DNA from: Prostheceraeus crozeri
Taxonomy: Eukaryota; Platyhelminthes; Polycladida; Euryleptidae
Direction: 5' to 3'
DNA length: 64,000 nt
Assembly (NCBI GenBank): GCA_907163375.1
Contig: CAJQUW010004613.1
Coordinates: forward strand, 1,178,001-1,242,000
In this document: positions 42,221 through 54,598 of the stretch, piece by piece
Layout of the letters: each line of letters starts with the position of its first letter
Numbering within the stretch: the first letter of the stretch is position 1
Notes under the pieces: model-generated
Database searches by the model: none
Told to the model about the DNA's origin: nothing
Seen by the model: the letters and a program-made list of their open reading frames with translations, nothing else
Program-made: the position numbers and the translations under genes

Positions 42221-42308
42221 ATCTTCGCTTTCTCCGATAATGTGCGAGTGTTTTACTGACATTTCGGACTGGATGCAAGACTCGTCAAAGTTCAGCAACA
42301 AGCAAATG
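42221..42308 (+). CDS. KANK: KANK coding exon 3 (GC splice donor)
   Basis: The acceptor TTCATTTTAG ends at 42220. The first A completes AG+A = Arg from exon 2. The 29 following codons (SSLSPIMCECFTDI... FSNKQM) align with the KANK segment before the conserved EWF motif, where vertebrates have LSEKMLSACNLL...TSKDM. The length matches exactly only if the donor is the GC at 42309 (ATG|GCAAGT) and splicing goes to 43285. No GT donor fits as well. Confidence 0.7.
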
Positions 42309-42945
42309 GCAAGTGCTTAATAACTTACGCTCATCTGTCTCATGATGATATGACAGTACACCTACAATAGTTGCGCACTAGTTGCAAGGCTCAAATATGG
42401 CAGGAAGGTTTACACATTTTACAAAGCACTGATCATTATACGATGCTCTTTATAAAGAAAGATTTTGCTAATTACTTTCATCAGGTATTTTCTTGGTGGT
42501 TTACATTAATCTGCATAACATGCATGATTTTAAGTAAAAATACTGCATCGTTCAGTACCGGTAATTAAAAAAATATACTGCTTGTCAGAAAGATGTAAAT
42601 ATTGATTTTTTTGTAAATTTTTCATTGATAGTTGCGGATATTTTTCAGTCCTCAAACAAAGTTTCAGTTAAGAGTTCTAGTTGAGTTTCTAGCACTTGGT
42701 TGCCATAGAAGAGAAACGTAACTTTATATATTGACGCATACTTTGTATATGGTAGTACACTGTAAAATTTACTACTTACGATGTTTCGTCGAAAAGACAA
42801 CGATTACGAAATCGTAACAGATTATCTCTCATCAGCTCAACTTCCGTTATCGGCCGAATCATTTCGATACACCATCTCTCTAGAATTTTTGCGATTGTTG
42901 AACGGCCCATCTGTAGATATTAATTTGATGTGGAGTGTTTCCATT

Positions 42946-43158
42946 GATGTCGGACGTAACATGCGGAGGAAAATCGATATGTACAAATTTGTTGGAAAAT
43001 ATGAAATGGCTACAGTTGTACAAGTATGTTGGATGCGACATGCGACTTATTTCACCTATACAACACACAACTAAGCCCGTTCATACTGTCTAACATGTTT
43101 GTACAGATCGATTTTCCTCCGAATGCTACGACCTGTGGTTACGTCCGACACCAGTGAA
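42946..43158. repeat. Inverted repeat in KANK intron 3
   Basis: TGTCGGACGTAACA...GGAGGAAAATCGATATGTAC near 42947-42990 recurs inverted at ~43103-43155, the latter with a ~9-bp insertion. It looks like a small foldback element. A 97-codon frame at 42781-43074 crosses one arm and is not convincing as a gene. Confidence 0.6.
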
Positions 43159-43284
43159 AATGCCCTGTACCAGCTATTGAACTATTGGGGATTTTCGCAG
43201 CAATGACAGAACATTCCAAATTTTAAGCTAACGACTGAACTGATTTTGTATTTCTGACGTTTGTACACCGCTCTTATTTTCCAG

Positions 43285-43434
43285 ATGGAGTCAATTTCAA
43301 ATTTACGTCGTGAATGGTTCATCCTGAGTGCCGGTCGCGATGCGGACAGCAACCGCGTAGCTAGTATTCTTGAAACGATTCAGCAATTCAACCCTTCATT
43401 ACTGGAAATGACGGCGAACCTAGTCGATGACAAT
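43285..43434 (+). CDS. KANK: KANK coding exon 4
   Basis: The acceptor TTTTCCAG ends at 43284 and the donor GTGAGC starts at 43435; 50 codons, phase 0 at both ends. REWFILSAGRDADSN aligns with the conserved KANK EWFRVSSQKSANP. LLEMTANLVDDN aligns with LLRYVVNLADGN, which leads into the ankyrin repeats. The exon joins in frame to 61889. Confidence 0.88.
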
Positions 43435-44056
43435 GTGAGCATGTGTTTGTAATGTCTTTTTTCTATCTACTAAAAAAGATGTTTGATGTCTCTATTGGAA
43501 AAAGTTTGTTTCAATTACTATATACTTGTTATTCAATTACAATTACTTATATCTACTTTTATCTGATTTCACCAAGAGAACATCTTTAATTCTTTGCCCA
43601 GGCGAACTGGCGCTTACAGTGCAATCTTAACAACTACTTCTACTTATACCCAAAGGTGTCACATTTACTAAACAATTTTTTTAAAATTTTATTCAAGTCC
43701 TTTTTGCTTGTAACTTAAGTGAATAAAACGAATAGCGTAACTTTCTGCATGTAATATGAAAACCTGGCATGTATTACTTGTGAATAATGGCTGATGTTGA
43801 AGTTAGAGTCATCTATGACTCAACAAATTAAAAAAAATGATAAATTGATAACTTTGTCCTTGATTTCACTTGAGCGCAACTGATCAAGTACGGAGGCATC
43901 GTAGCATCCCCACCTTTTCGATGATAAAGTGAAGAGGACGCCGACTGTCTTCGAAAGCGCTTGTTGACATATTTGGCATTTCGCTTCTTCGAATCTTCTT
44001 CGCTGATAACTTCACTTACATGCAGATGGTTAATTGCTCTCTTCGAAAACTTAGAG

Positions 44057-44847
44057 CAGGGGTCGGTAACCTGCGGTCCGAGAACCCTTCTGATGCGGCC
44101 GGCGGCTCTGTTTCAAAATTGCCTACCTACTTGCGACTCACGGAGTCTACAGTAGTTTACTTACTCTTTGCTTCTCCGTTTTCCGTACTTTTTCCACGTT
44201 GAATGGAATCACATGTTTGCTGCTTCTGGACAGCGCGCCTCCACTTCTGCTGATCGTAGATCATTGCTTGATTTAGGTTTAGCATTCGGAAATCATGGGA
44301 CACGACCTCTGACCATGTTTTACTTGGTCTTAGTAACGACCTCTTGGTCTTCTGCCTTTGACATCAGGCTGAAATGATCTCTTTTCATCGAATCATCTTC
44401 TCATAATGTGCCAAGTCCACCGTAGATATTTTAATCGCAGAACATCAGAAATGCCTTCAAGGATCATCTCCTTCCTTGGGTCTTCTCTCCCGTGTCCATC
44501 GATAAGCCACACATAACACTTTCTTTTAACCAATGCCTTTTCAGTCTTTTCAATCTTCATGATCTGACAGCTTTTCTTGGCCCACGTCTCACTCCCGTAC
44601 ATATTTTTTCTTTATAGAATGTCATCCATATTTATAATAAATGATGAATTAAAATTATTAACCATTTTATGACTTTTCCATTAGGTGAAATGGAAAGATT
44701 ATATGTTTCATCAGTTTTGTGAATTGTTTTCATAAGTCAAAATGAAGATTCGTTTTTTATTGATTGACTACCTCTGCGGTTGTGGCCCGCGAGAAGATTT
44801 AAACTTGTTTCAGTGACTCGCAGGCTGATTAAGGTTGCCAACCCCTG
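44057..44847. mobile_element. Non-autonomous hAT-like element
   Basis: The ends CAGGGGTCGGTAACC and GGTTGCCAACCCCTG are inverted and fit a widespread hAT terminus. The flanks ACTTAGAG and ACATGGAG match at six of eight positions, consistent with an aged 8-bp target duplication. There is no transposase; the interior carries a LINE fragment. Confidence 0.7.
44180..44602 (-). pseudogene. LINE 3' fragment inside the hAT-like element
   Basis: The minus strand reads YGSETWAKK...KTEKALVKRKCYVWLIDG...LRLKYLRWTWHIMRR, the typical end of a LINE reverse transcriptase. In another frame, SKTWSEVVSHDFRMLNL...QQKWRRAV follows. The two pieces are in different frames near 44385, so it is a dead fragment. Confidence 0.7.
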
Positions 44848-44956
44848 ACATGGAGAATTACTTGTGGTCTAAGGAGCGGTTGTGCCGATTCAATGACCCT
44901 TCAAGTTTAGAATTTGTCTCTTCAAATAAGAGAACTAAAGCAAATGTATCACATTT

Positions 44957-46204
44957 GAAGTAAAAGAGAAAGTCGAGGCTTCAATGGAAAGGAATTTATT
45001 CGCAAACATGTTTCACCAGCTCGCTGGCTTCTCAATGCGATTAAATGAATGAATACATACCAGCAAATCAATTCAAAATAATCAGATATCACCTTAACAA
45101 AAACATCATCATGATGTTAAACCTAGACCATTCAATGCAGGCTTGAACTGCTCGATGAACATAGACTCTTTATGTTCACGCTCTAGCTTGGATACATTGG
45201 GTTTGAGCTTGTAGAATGGCGCAAATACAAATTTCATGGAAAGGTCCCTGGCACACACAGCAATATGCCTACTCACAGGTAATATAGCGTAATTAGGATT
45301 ATTAATATGTTGCCTATGGACAGTCATGCGATGGCGCAAAGTATCGCCAGTTTGGCCAATATAGTAGTTCTTGCAACCTTTACAGTGCAACTTATAGATC
45401 ACATTCTTAGACATGCAATTGAAGTTATGGTTTAAAACAAATTCCATCTTGTCATTATCAACGATGAACTCCACTGACATCCCCTCAATGATGTTATCAC
45501 AGGATTTACATAACTTCTCATTGCATTTCGCAATCCCATTCAGGCTCATACGGTTGTTCTTATTGAGCAAAGATAACAGGGATCTCGGTTGCCTATAGAT
45601 TTGTCTGAAAGTGCAGTTTTTAAAAGCATTACTCACAATGAGGCATCCAGTGGTAGGTTTTATTACATTGTTGAAAAGGAAAGATTATCGGGATTGTAGG
45701 TATGGATAAAAGAAATCACAGTGGAATTTAATTTATCATCAACTTTTTCATTTTCATATGTTTTTGATAGTTTAGCTCGTTCTATGGCTTTGTTTATCAA
45801 AAGTTTTGGATATGACAATTCAAGCAAACGTTGTTTTAGTTGCAAATAGCGAACAGTTTTGTTGTGGTCATCCGAGACTATTCCTATTGCTATGTGTACC
45901 AGGGACCTTTCCATGAAATTTGTATTTGCGCCATTCTACTAGCTCAAACCCAATGTATCCAAGCTAGAGCGTGAACATAAAGAGTCTATGTTCATCGAGA
46001 AGTTCAAGCCTGCATTGAATGGTTTAGGTTTAACATCATGATGATGTTTTTGTTAAGGTGATATCTGATTATTTTGAATTGATTTGCTGGTATGTATTCA
46101 TTCATTTAATCGCATTGAGAAGCCAGCAAGCTGGTGAAATATGTTTGCGAATAAATTCCTTTCCATTGAAGCCTCGACTTTCTCTTTTACTTTATATATA
46201 TATA
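44957..46204 (-). mobile_element. Penelope-like element 3 with inverted terminal copy
   Basis: The minus-strand frame at 45109-45636 ends in a GIY-YIG domain, LHCKGCKNYYIGQTGDTLRHR, and finishes with IEQFKPALNGLG. The upstream RT is lost apart from a short frame at 45663-45914. The last ~295 bp (44957-45254) reappear inverted at 45902-46193. A TATATATATA run (46194-46204) abuts the outer end of the inverted copy. Confidence 0.82.
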
Positions 46205-46359
46205 GGTCACTCCTTTGATGGATTACGGAGGAATTCCATTTATATCCTTGTATGAGTTGTTCATTGTTCAGTTTTTCGTTCCTTACTAAGAAATTGAAGG
46301 AAGATTTTGCATGAATTAGTCGAAATAAATAGTTAAAAGTTCAACTTGTGAGGCTCGAG

Positions 46360-47000
46360 CTAATAAAGATTCCTGAGCTCATCAGTCCGTCATTATCTCC
46401 GTCCTTCTGCAGATAGACCTTGTCGTTGAACAGGAATCGAAAGTTTTCCTTGCAGATTCACAGCAAGGTCTCCATTTCATCTAACAGTGTCGCGGGACAA
46501 TTGTGATAATGTTCTTAAACAACTCGACGATCTTTGTATCATCTCTTCATGTGGTAAATTTAGCGAATAGGGACACCCCATCGAGCGGAGCTGTTTTGGA
46601 GAATTTGCTCTTTCCCTGGTTGCAGGTTGTTGCTTCACTGGTTGGTCCTGTACTCCGTAGGTATTGATGGATACATGATGTGATGAAACCTCGGTTCATG
46701 GTGACACTGAGCTTTAATATGCTCTTAATGATTCCGTGTTGATGTTGCGAGTCTTTTTGAAAATGTCCGGTATCTCAGTCCTTGTCGACATCAGTCTAAA
46801 GTTTCCTAATGTCAAAGAGAATTGTCTCCATGAGTTTGACACAGTCGGTCCAACCGCAACAGCTGCGTCACTATCTATTTTGTGTCGGGTTTCAATATGC
46901 GGATATCTTAGCTCGCTTTCAGTTCTTTGAGATCTCCAATTTTCAGGGTAGTGAACGACTCGGATAAACCGGAAAATATGACAAAGATAAATGTTCTTTC
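46360..47000 (-). pseudogene. Probable Penelope-like reverse transcriptase remnant
   Basis: Minus-strand text includes GNFRLMSTRTEIPDIFK-like and FRFLFNDKVYLQKDG-like pieces, reminiscent of the Penelope fingers region and the approach to motif B. Frames shift several times and stops are common. The assignment is tentative. Confidence 0.4.
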
Positions 47001-48550
47001 ACAAAGCCGTTTTTTCTCGGTAAAACTGGTGGAAAAGCCAGAACGACAAAGCTGCCGACATGTTGCGCCTAATCTCCAGAGCTTTAGAAATTCTGGTAGA
47101 AGAAACGAATAAAGCGGAACTCATTTTCAATGATAGGAGTCGAGGTCTTCAGTCTTTATGTTCACGTTCATCAGAACAAGCCTCAATTATTTACATAAAA
47201 CAGATCGATAAGAACATTTCCTGGTGAGCCTTTATGTAGCCTACTCAACAATCGAAAAATGAATTTATCGAGTTCCGGAATCAATTCTCTGCCTCGGTCA
47301 CGGTCAAGTATCATTGGAAGGAGGCCAAAAAATGGGAGCGAAGAAAAGAGGTTGATGTTGTAGTTTTTTGAAGTTGAGAAGGTCATTGCTTATCTTTATA
47401 AGTGACTTGAATACCAAGCATTATAGCGTTGCCGATTCATGTTTCCTTAGCAATCATATGCTGTTTAGAAGCTTTTTTGTCTTGCAATTTCATGAGTTAT
47501 CCTTTTATATTGTTTTCGTTATCTTTATTGTGTCTTGATTCTTGAATAACATGAGTAAAGGAACTTTGACCTAAAGTATCACTTGTCAAGCGACCATGTG
47601 AGATCTCGCACAGAAAAGGGTGATGTCCACCCCACATAGCACACCGTTATGGACCCACGTAGGTCCTCCTGACACACCTTGGATCACCTTAAAAGTCAGG
47701 GAAAAGTCATGGTTATTCATTATTCAGAATCGTTCACCACGCTGGTGATGTGCTCTCGCTGTAAAGGACATCGTCTCGAATTTGACATCTTCGCAGTTGT
47801 CACCAGATCAGCTTTCAATCGAGAGATGTCAACTGTTTTATGAACTACCCATATCATGCGTGTCCTTATAATTTTTTTTATCTCGCTACTTGCGTGTGCG
47901 GGTGACGAGAGAAGGCGAAACATGTCATAGCACTAAAAAACTACTTTCGCCATGTTTTTCTCCAAAATTGTGAAAAAGAGCAATCTTGTTTCACTTAACT
48001 TCATATAGTGACTATGAAATAGTACATATTTTGCGCGCGAGTACGCATGTTTATAGTACTACTTATTTCTTTTAGCATTATTTTAGCATTTTGTTTTTGA
48101 AACTTACACATGAGATACACTTTATAAGAAGAAATGTCATGCAAGCTATCTGGATAATGTGTGCACAGAGTAAATAGCAACCATTCAATCTGAAGTCGTA
48201 CGATAAGAAGAATCATTCATGTATATACTCAAGTGAATATCGGTATTTCTGTATCCTTCCACAGTTGATCAGATCTGTGTGCAGCTTTATTGGTTCGACA
48301 CAGTCAGATATAATCACTGCAGGCTATTAACCCTACCGTGGTGAAAATTGCCAGTGTACAGTGACTGTCCCTATCTTAATTTACTGGTACTGAAACTTCG
48401 CGCTTTGGTGGAGGCATGTTTGTAAAACATTATATATTAAGTGTAGATTAAATGTGTTATGGAATTAAATCGCAGAAATATTGACACACGAATGTCTGAA
48501 AATGATGAAGGTCAGAAAACTTAACCGAATTTCGAGTAAAAATTGGATGG
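47001..48550. other. Intronic stretch, nothing identified
   Basis: Only short chance frames. No terminal repeats or known domains were seen. Confidence 0.45.
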
Positions 48551-48552
48551 AT

Positions 48553-48782
48553 CATACCTTGCCTGGAAATGGGATCAGACCTTGTCTGGAAATGTGGATT
48601 AAACATTGTCTGCAAATAGGATCAGACCTTGTGTGGAAATATGATGAGACCTTGTGTGGAAATATTATGAGACCTTGTGTGGAAATGGGATCAGACCTTG
48701 TCTGAAAATGGGATCAAACCTTTTCTGAAAGTGGCATTGAAGCTTGTCTGAAAATGGGAACAGAACATGTCTGAAAATGGAG
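48553..48782. repeat. ~24-bp minisatellite
   Basis: About nine units of GGATCAGACCTTGTCTGGAAAT type, diverging towards the right (ACCTTTTCTGAAAGTGG). A 24-bp unit keeps a plus-strand frame open by chance. Confidence 0.85.
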
Positions 48783-49915
48783 GCACCTCATTCAAACTTA
48801 TCAAGTTTCTATCCACATCGATCTCACTTTGCACGCATCACAAGCAGGGAAGTTTGCTCATGGTTGGTTATGCGATGCGCTTAAGTTTCATGTTGTCTCT
48901 GAACTGAATCAGTCCTCACTAATCCTTGGATATCGATCAACATGCTAGCATTTCAGTGAGGCTTTGCATATCGCACTTCAACGTTTTCTCTTGGTTAGTG
49001 GTCAATAGGTGTTCAGAAATTGAAGTCAAATTTTCTGAAAAGTGAAATTACAGACTCTGTCGAGAACTAGATTACCAGTAAGGGAAAGCAATGTAGCCAA
49101 ATTGTTTCTCGTCACATTTTAAGTATACATTCAACTTTTACTCTTGTTTATGTACATGAGGATTTCGAAATTGAATTGATCGGCTTTTAACGAAAGGTCT
49201 CGATTTCTTTTGATACAACATTTTCTTACTCTTTTGCATGATTTGAATGTATACTTGTCTGTAAGTAAATTAAACTTAACTTCAACTATCAACAGTAAAA
49301 CTTTATTTTCACTTCAAGTTTTTATAATAATGCAATAATCAAGCTGAATATAATTCTTCAATTAATCGGCGTTTTGTATTCCAGTAAAACTTGCTCACCT
49401 AGACAAGCGGGGGAACTTACTCACCTCATGGCAAGCTGAATAGACTCTTCACAATGAAGATTTCTAGAAATGTTGGTTTCTTTGAAATGTCGTTTAAAAC
49501 GCAGTCTACTTTTTTGCTGAATGGCAGAAACTCCCGATGACCTCATAATTTGTGTAAGACAACTGGAATTAGCAAGAACACAGCGTTGAACTAATGCTAC
49601 CGTTCGGTCCTAGAGTGGAATATTGTTGAGTGATCTAATGGACTTAAATTAAATATTGAATAATTGTTACTTTACTTAAAATCTCCCTGACTTTTATGGT
49701 AATGAGCTTATAGATGCTTATAGACACAGCTTATAGTGAGACATATGTGTTTTTAGGAGTACGTATTTAGTATTAGGAGTTCAAATACTAGATCAGTATT
49801 TCAAATAATGATTGACCATAGAGCTGTTTCATTAGCTATTCAAATTCATGTTCAGTGTATCAAAGACAAACGCATGTGCCGAATACTTTCGAGTTAGTGT
49901 AAATTGTTAACTTTT
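48783..49915. other. Intronic stretch, nothing identified
   Basis: AT-rich. No gene or clear repeat. Confidence 0.45.
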
Positions 49916-50019
49916 CAGTGTTGCCACTCCGGAGATATTGTATCTCAGCCGAGATATTTCAAAAATCTCGGAGATAATGAGATATTATTCGGAGATATTT
50001 CATTTTCGGAGATATTTTT

Positions 50020-50299
50020 TTAGAAGATGATGGATTCGCACCGACAAACTGAACACAATTGATAAATGCCTTAATTGATAAATTCCCATGTTACTGATAT
50101 CTTGACAATATCTTTGGGCAAGGTTATCAATGACTTCAAGAGCATTATCAACAGGGATGCTTGGGTCTGCATCCAACCTGATGCAAATTCTGACCACATC
50201 CAACGAGATGAAAACAAAATTATCATTACAAGAAATGCTGCGTAGGTTAGTGATCAAGCCAGAACTGCTGTTCAAATGATCCGGCTCAAGCTTCACCAT
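50020..50299 (-). pseudogene. Penelope-like RT fragment (motif A)
   Basis: The minus strand reads NDNFVFISLDVVRICIRL then SIPVDNALEVIDNLAQRY, matching the Penelope motif A region (FVSFDVVSLFTNIPVD-AL). Only about 90 codons survive. Confidence 0.6.
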
Positions 50300-50383
50300 T
50301 TCATTTGAAAATTGACGACAAGTCCAATCTACTTTTTCAGTAGCTATAGGCCCTATTAGTCGTAGATGCTATGGGTCTGAGGG

Positions 50384-50626
50384 GGCAATTACATCGGCAA
50401 AACATCCCTGACTTTCAAGACTCGTAGATACCAAGAACATAATTGTGGCATTATCAATCGTGAAGATTTTAGTGCGTTCAGTGTGCATGTTCGGAACGAT
50501 TGCGATTGTAGTTCGATTGACGATTTTGAGGTGAAGATTCTTAAGTGTGCTGAAAATTCTGTTGGTAGTGCGTTGTGTGAAGCTATACTGATTAAATCTG
50601 GTTGTCCGAAATTTAATCGTCGTTGA
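50384..50626 (+). pseudogene. Penelope-like GIY-YIG fragment
   Basis: Plus-strand open text of 81 codons to a TGA: YIGKTSLTFKTRRYQEH, then a core helix, FEVKILKCAENS, and EAILIKSGCPKFNRR. It is the C-terminal endonuclease, lacking its zinc-finger lead-in. It is oriented opposite to the RT fragment beside it. Confidence 0.7.
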
Positions 50627-51587
50627 CGGGGGAAGTCCTCGGTTGGACGTAATTGTCGGTAACTTTCAGAAGATTGAGACCGCAAATGCCTTGCGCTTTC
50701 CTTGTGCGCCGCCGGTGCTTCGATTCTACACAGTCAGCGATACACAGGCACTTGTACAGTACTTATGGATACGATTGAAGAACTCGGCCAGAAGAGGTGG
50801 ATCCCGAGAAAGTATGCCTTATCGACCTGACTGAGAGACAAGCCAGCTGCCCAATCCTGGAGTCGGACCCGTTCAGCGGCTTTCAGCAAAGCATCAGTAT
50901 CTCCGTGACAATCTCTGAAGCAGACACCGAACCCGAACAGCAGGATCAACCGGGCCGAGGATAAGATGCATTGCCGCAACCTGATGAAGTGCAACTGGGC
51001 ACTCAGATTCTCTGGGACAGCGGCGGACTGCATCCCGATCCCCTAGCAGACAGTGAACCTGAATCCGACAATGACTCGCATCCCGCACCTCCTATTCTTT
51101 CGCGAGCGCCTACTTAGCCCTCTTCAAGGCGCCATGATCCTGTTAATTCTAGCAGGAACTCTAGCAACACTGATTGACAGAAGTAGCCAGTCTAGTATAA
51201 GTTATTCTCCTACCTCGTGCGCCAACGCAAAACCTTTCGGGCATTCCCGGCGTCAACTATCTTCCCGCTTCAAAGCATATCAGAAAATAAGTGCCCCTCC
51301 CGCGAAAAGGGTCACTCATGTTGAGTCTCTCAGAGCTAGGGTCTAGAAGTTGGGTAAGGGTGCTCATGCGCTGATCTATATGGGAATTATCAAAGTTTGC
51401 ATCGTCTAATAGGGGATGCCGACAAATTATTTTCCGGAAATTTTTGTACTTGATTATCCAGAGTGTACTGCGTTGGGGTACACGCATTTATACAGTGGCT
51501 TAGATGCATTCTACAAGATTTGCGGATCTGTTTTAGGGGCATTTGATATCGGAGATATTTTTTCCTTTTTCGAGAGTGGCAGCACTG

Positions 51588-52169
51588 ATTTTTGTTCGTA
51601 TTAGTTTGTTGTCGCTAGACGTAGTCAACGGAAGAATATAAGAAATCCAGGAATTTAAACTGTTAAACCCTAGGCATAAGTTGGAAATTGCTCCCTTAAT
51701 CTAAATTAAATGAACTCTTGCTATCATAAGATCTGATGACATGTGGATTTATCAACTTTCGAGTGGACTGAACAAATGAACGACAACGTAATTTAGATCA
51801 TCGACAAAATTCTGACCCTAGCTCACGTGGATCGATTCAGCTGTCAGGAACACATAGATTATTTCTGAAATGTATGTTTCTTTGTATTTAAATACATTTT
51901 AGTCTACATTTAGCATTTAATTTGAGTTTAGGCTCTGACAATTGACGTACAGTGACATTGATAAGTAATTAAATAGGAAAGGATGTTGACCTCGATTCAT
52001 TTTTTCATCACTTTGCCAAGTGCTTATTATCCTGTAGACCTATATGCGCTTGGAACTGAAATTGGAAAGGCCTCATTCAATTATTTTAATCATTCAGTGG
52101 AAACAGTTCGTGTATCATGGAGAAACGCATCCTTGGTTCTGACATTCAGCACTGAATTTGCACATATTC
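51588..52169. other. Intronic stretch, nothing identified
   Basis: No supported feature. Confidence 0.4.
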
Positions 52170-52233
52170 TGCGCTCAGGGCATCCGCGGTCTCAGAATTG
52201 TTTGACTGAAAATTCGCGGATGCCCTGAGCGCA
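52170..52233. repeat. Perfect 19-bp inverted repeat, GC-rich
   Basis: TGCGCTCAGGGCATCCGCG at 52170-52188 is repeated exactly inverted at 52215-52233 around a 26-nt loop. It is much GC-richer than its surroundings. Confidence 0.9.
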
Positions 52234-54598
52234 CATGCATGTATATCGTTCATTCAGTCAACAGTTCATTGCTCACGGTGTGTGTTTCTAATGTTAAAAG
52301 AAATATCATCCATCTTTTGTGTGCGAATTTCGATAACGGATGGCATTGAATTTTGAAATCAATGAAGGCTGTATTTGCATCTGATTAAGAAGTCAACGTC
52401 CCTTCAATGTATCTGCTAAGGATTCGCTTGTGCGATAATTAATTCACCCTGACCATCGCATTATCTCATCAGTGCTTAGGAAGTGAATAGTGTCGTCGTC
52501 ATCTAGATGCCAATACCACGGAATAGTCTAGTGGCATCTGATTTTTCAAGCTTGCGAATTGTTGATGCGCGATGCTTGTGACATAAATGGAATTATCAAA
52601 TATTGAGTTGCATCCTCAGTTGAAAAATGGAAACAGACCTGAATAATTGCTATTTCATCCAATATCAGGAATCATTAGCAGGCCTAGTTTACATCTCTCA
52701 CCATCGACACAGCTCCATATATAAAGTTGCAGCCATGCCCTGGTGAATTTGAAATTTGCAATTAGTAAAATAGTGAAATTTCGACGGGCATTCATTAAAT
52801 ATCACTTGAAACACACTACTGGCGAATCGCCTAAGATAGTGCGCCTGCAATAATTAATAAATGCCACTTTTTGCAAATACAATGTAGATAGAATAATTGA
52901 ATATTGAATCATTAAATATTTGTACCTTTAAAACTGAAATCAGCAACCAATTTATCTTTAAATTTCACCATTAAGGTGTTTAACCAAGTATATTTCCTCG
53001 CTCAGTGTTACGATTTGCTTATGAAAGCATATGAATAGTGTAGAATATGAACATTATCTCATGATCTGTCCATAATGCATTTTTATTCACTGGATTGTTA
53101 TACTACTTTCGTCGACTAATTGTCCACAGTTTATGTACTTCTTCATAAACTCATCTGTTCATTGCGCCTGGCATTTCCTCAGATGTAGACTGCGGTGATT
53201 TGCTTCGGATACGATATTTTTGCAGTGTAGAAGGTGACACTGCATTATTGTCCTTGATTTGCAGCATTATTGTTTTCATCTTTTGTATTTAAAGACCGAT
53301 AAATGCACATAATGATTATTGAAAGTAACAGTTGACCTGACGATTGTTGCTGAGTATCTCATGAGAAATGGATGCCAAATGATGCACATCTTTTGCGATG
53401 TTGGCTTTCGCATTCATCGTAACTTAGCCTGTCGGATCATACGCATGTAATCCGCATTTCTACTTGTTGTGTTGAAAGTCTCTTCGATTTAAACTGATAA
53501 GACATTGATCGTGTTTTACATAATATCGATACATGCGCGAAAATATCAAAACCAGGCAATTATCGTTCGAAACTGTTTCTGCATATTTTTAAACATTTTC
53601 ACCTTAATAAAGTGCATGAAAATATAATGTATTTAAAGTCAGCAGAGAAACCATAGAGTCAGCGCAAAACCATAGACATCATAACATTCTAATTATCAAC
53701 ATTTCTAAAATTAGACTATTTATGCCTGCTCAGCCGAATTTTTGGTGGTTGAAAAGTCGGCATGTTGTTTTACTCGCTTCTCCTAATTCTTGAACTATCT
53801 GTATTTAGCATCAACTTTTGTTTGTTTATTGTGGATATTACGTACCTTTTGTTCGTTTTGTTTTCATGCCGAGGTTGACTTTCAAATGAAATGGGTTACT
53901 AAATGGTATTGACAGGGCGTCCGCGACCTGGAAAAACCTGGAACACACTGCAAAAGCCTTCAAAAATCTGGAATTTTCATGGCTGGATGTATTAACTCAA
54001 AATTGATCACAGATATACTCTGCGCAATCGGAGAATATTCTGTAAAACTAAAATTGGATTTTGGGAAAAAGTGATGCAATGCATGAAGATTATGTAATTT
54101 GATTGTAAATGCTATTTTTCAACCTTTTCAATATGCCTCAGAGCCTTCAACACAGCGTTCCTCATCCATTTCTACTGGTGGAAATCTCGAACCTCAAATG
54201 ATCGGTCCCATAACAGTTACACCTCTACGTAGATCGACATTCTCTGATATAGGCTGTCTTCAACTATGATTGTGATGCAGCTGTAGAAGCTGTGGGTCAA
54301 AATAAAAGTAGGTTTCACGCAGTTAGGCTTACTAGTCGGAAATAGCAATAGAATTTTTCCAACTGCTGTTGGCAGGCAATGCGCTTTAAAGGTAACAGTA
54401 CAATAACGTTGGAAGCAGTAATCTAAAAAATTTAATGCTTAAAGACCTCTTCTTATTTTACTGCACATATTTTTTCTATTGTTTCTTATTTTTACATATT
54501 TATCTAAACTTATAGAATTTTCACCCCTCGCACATCTACCAGCCACTATATAGAACACTGCAAGCCACAATATCACACTATGAACCTCATCCATCATT
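52234..54598. other. Intronic stretch, little identified
   Basis: No gene. CCTGGAAAAACCTGGAA at ~53931 resembles a common invertebrate repeat end, but no partner was found. Confidence 0.4.

Larger units (their letters stand above)
49916..51587. mobile_element. hAT-like element carrying Penelope fragments
   Basis: The ends CAGTGTTGCCACTCC and (inverted) CAGTGCTGCCACTCT fit hAT termini. The flanks TAACTTTT and ATTTTTGT do not match well, so no clear target duplication remains. GGAGATATT words are repeated near both ends (49931-50020 and 51550-51560), a pattern of subterminal transposase sites. The interior has two Penelope fragments and a coding-like GC-rich part (50640-51350) that I cannot identify. 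Confidence 0.55.

Noticed and set aside
42781-43074. 97-residue frame as a possible KANK exon
   Set aside because: It does not match KANK, does not fit the splice phases, and overlaps an inverted repeat.
48553-48782. CRISPR-like regular repeats
   Set aside because: A contiguous 24-bp minisatellite without unique spacers, in animal DNA.
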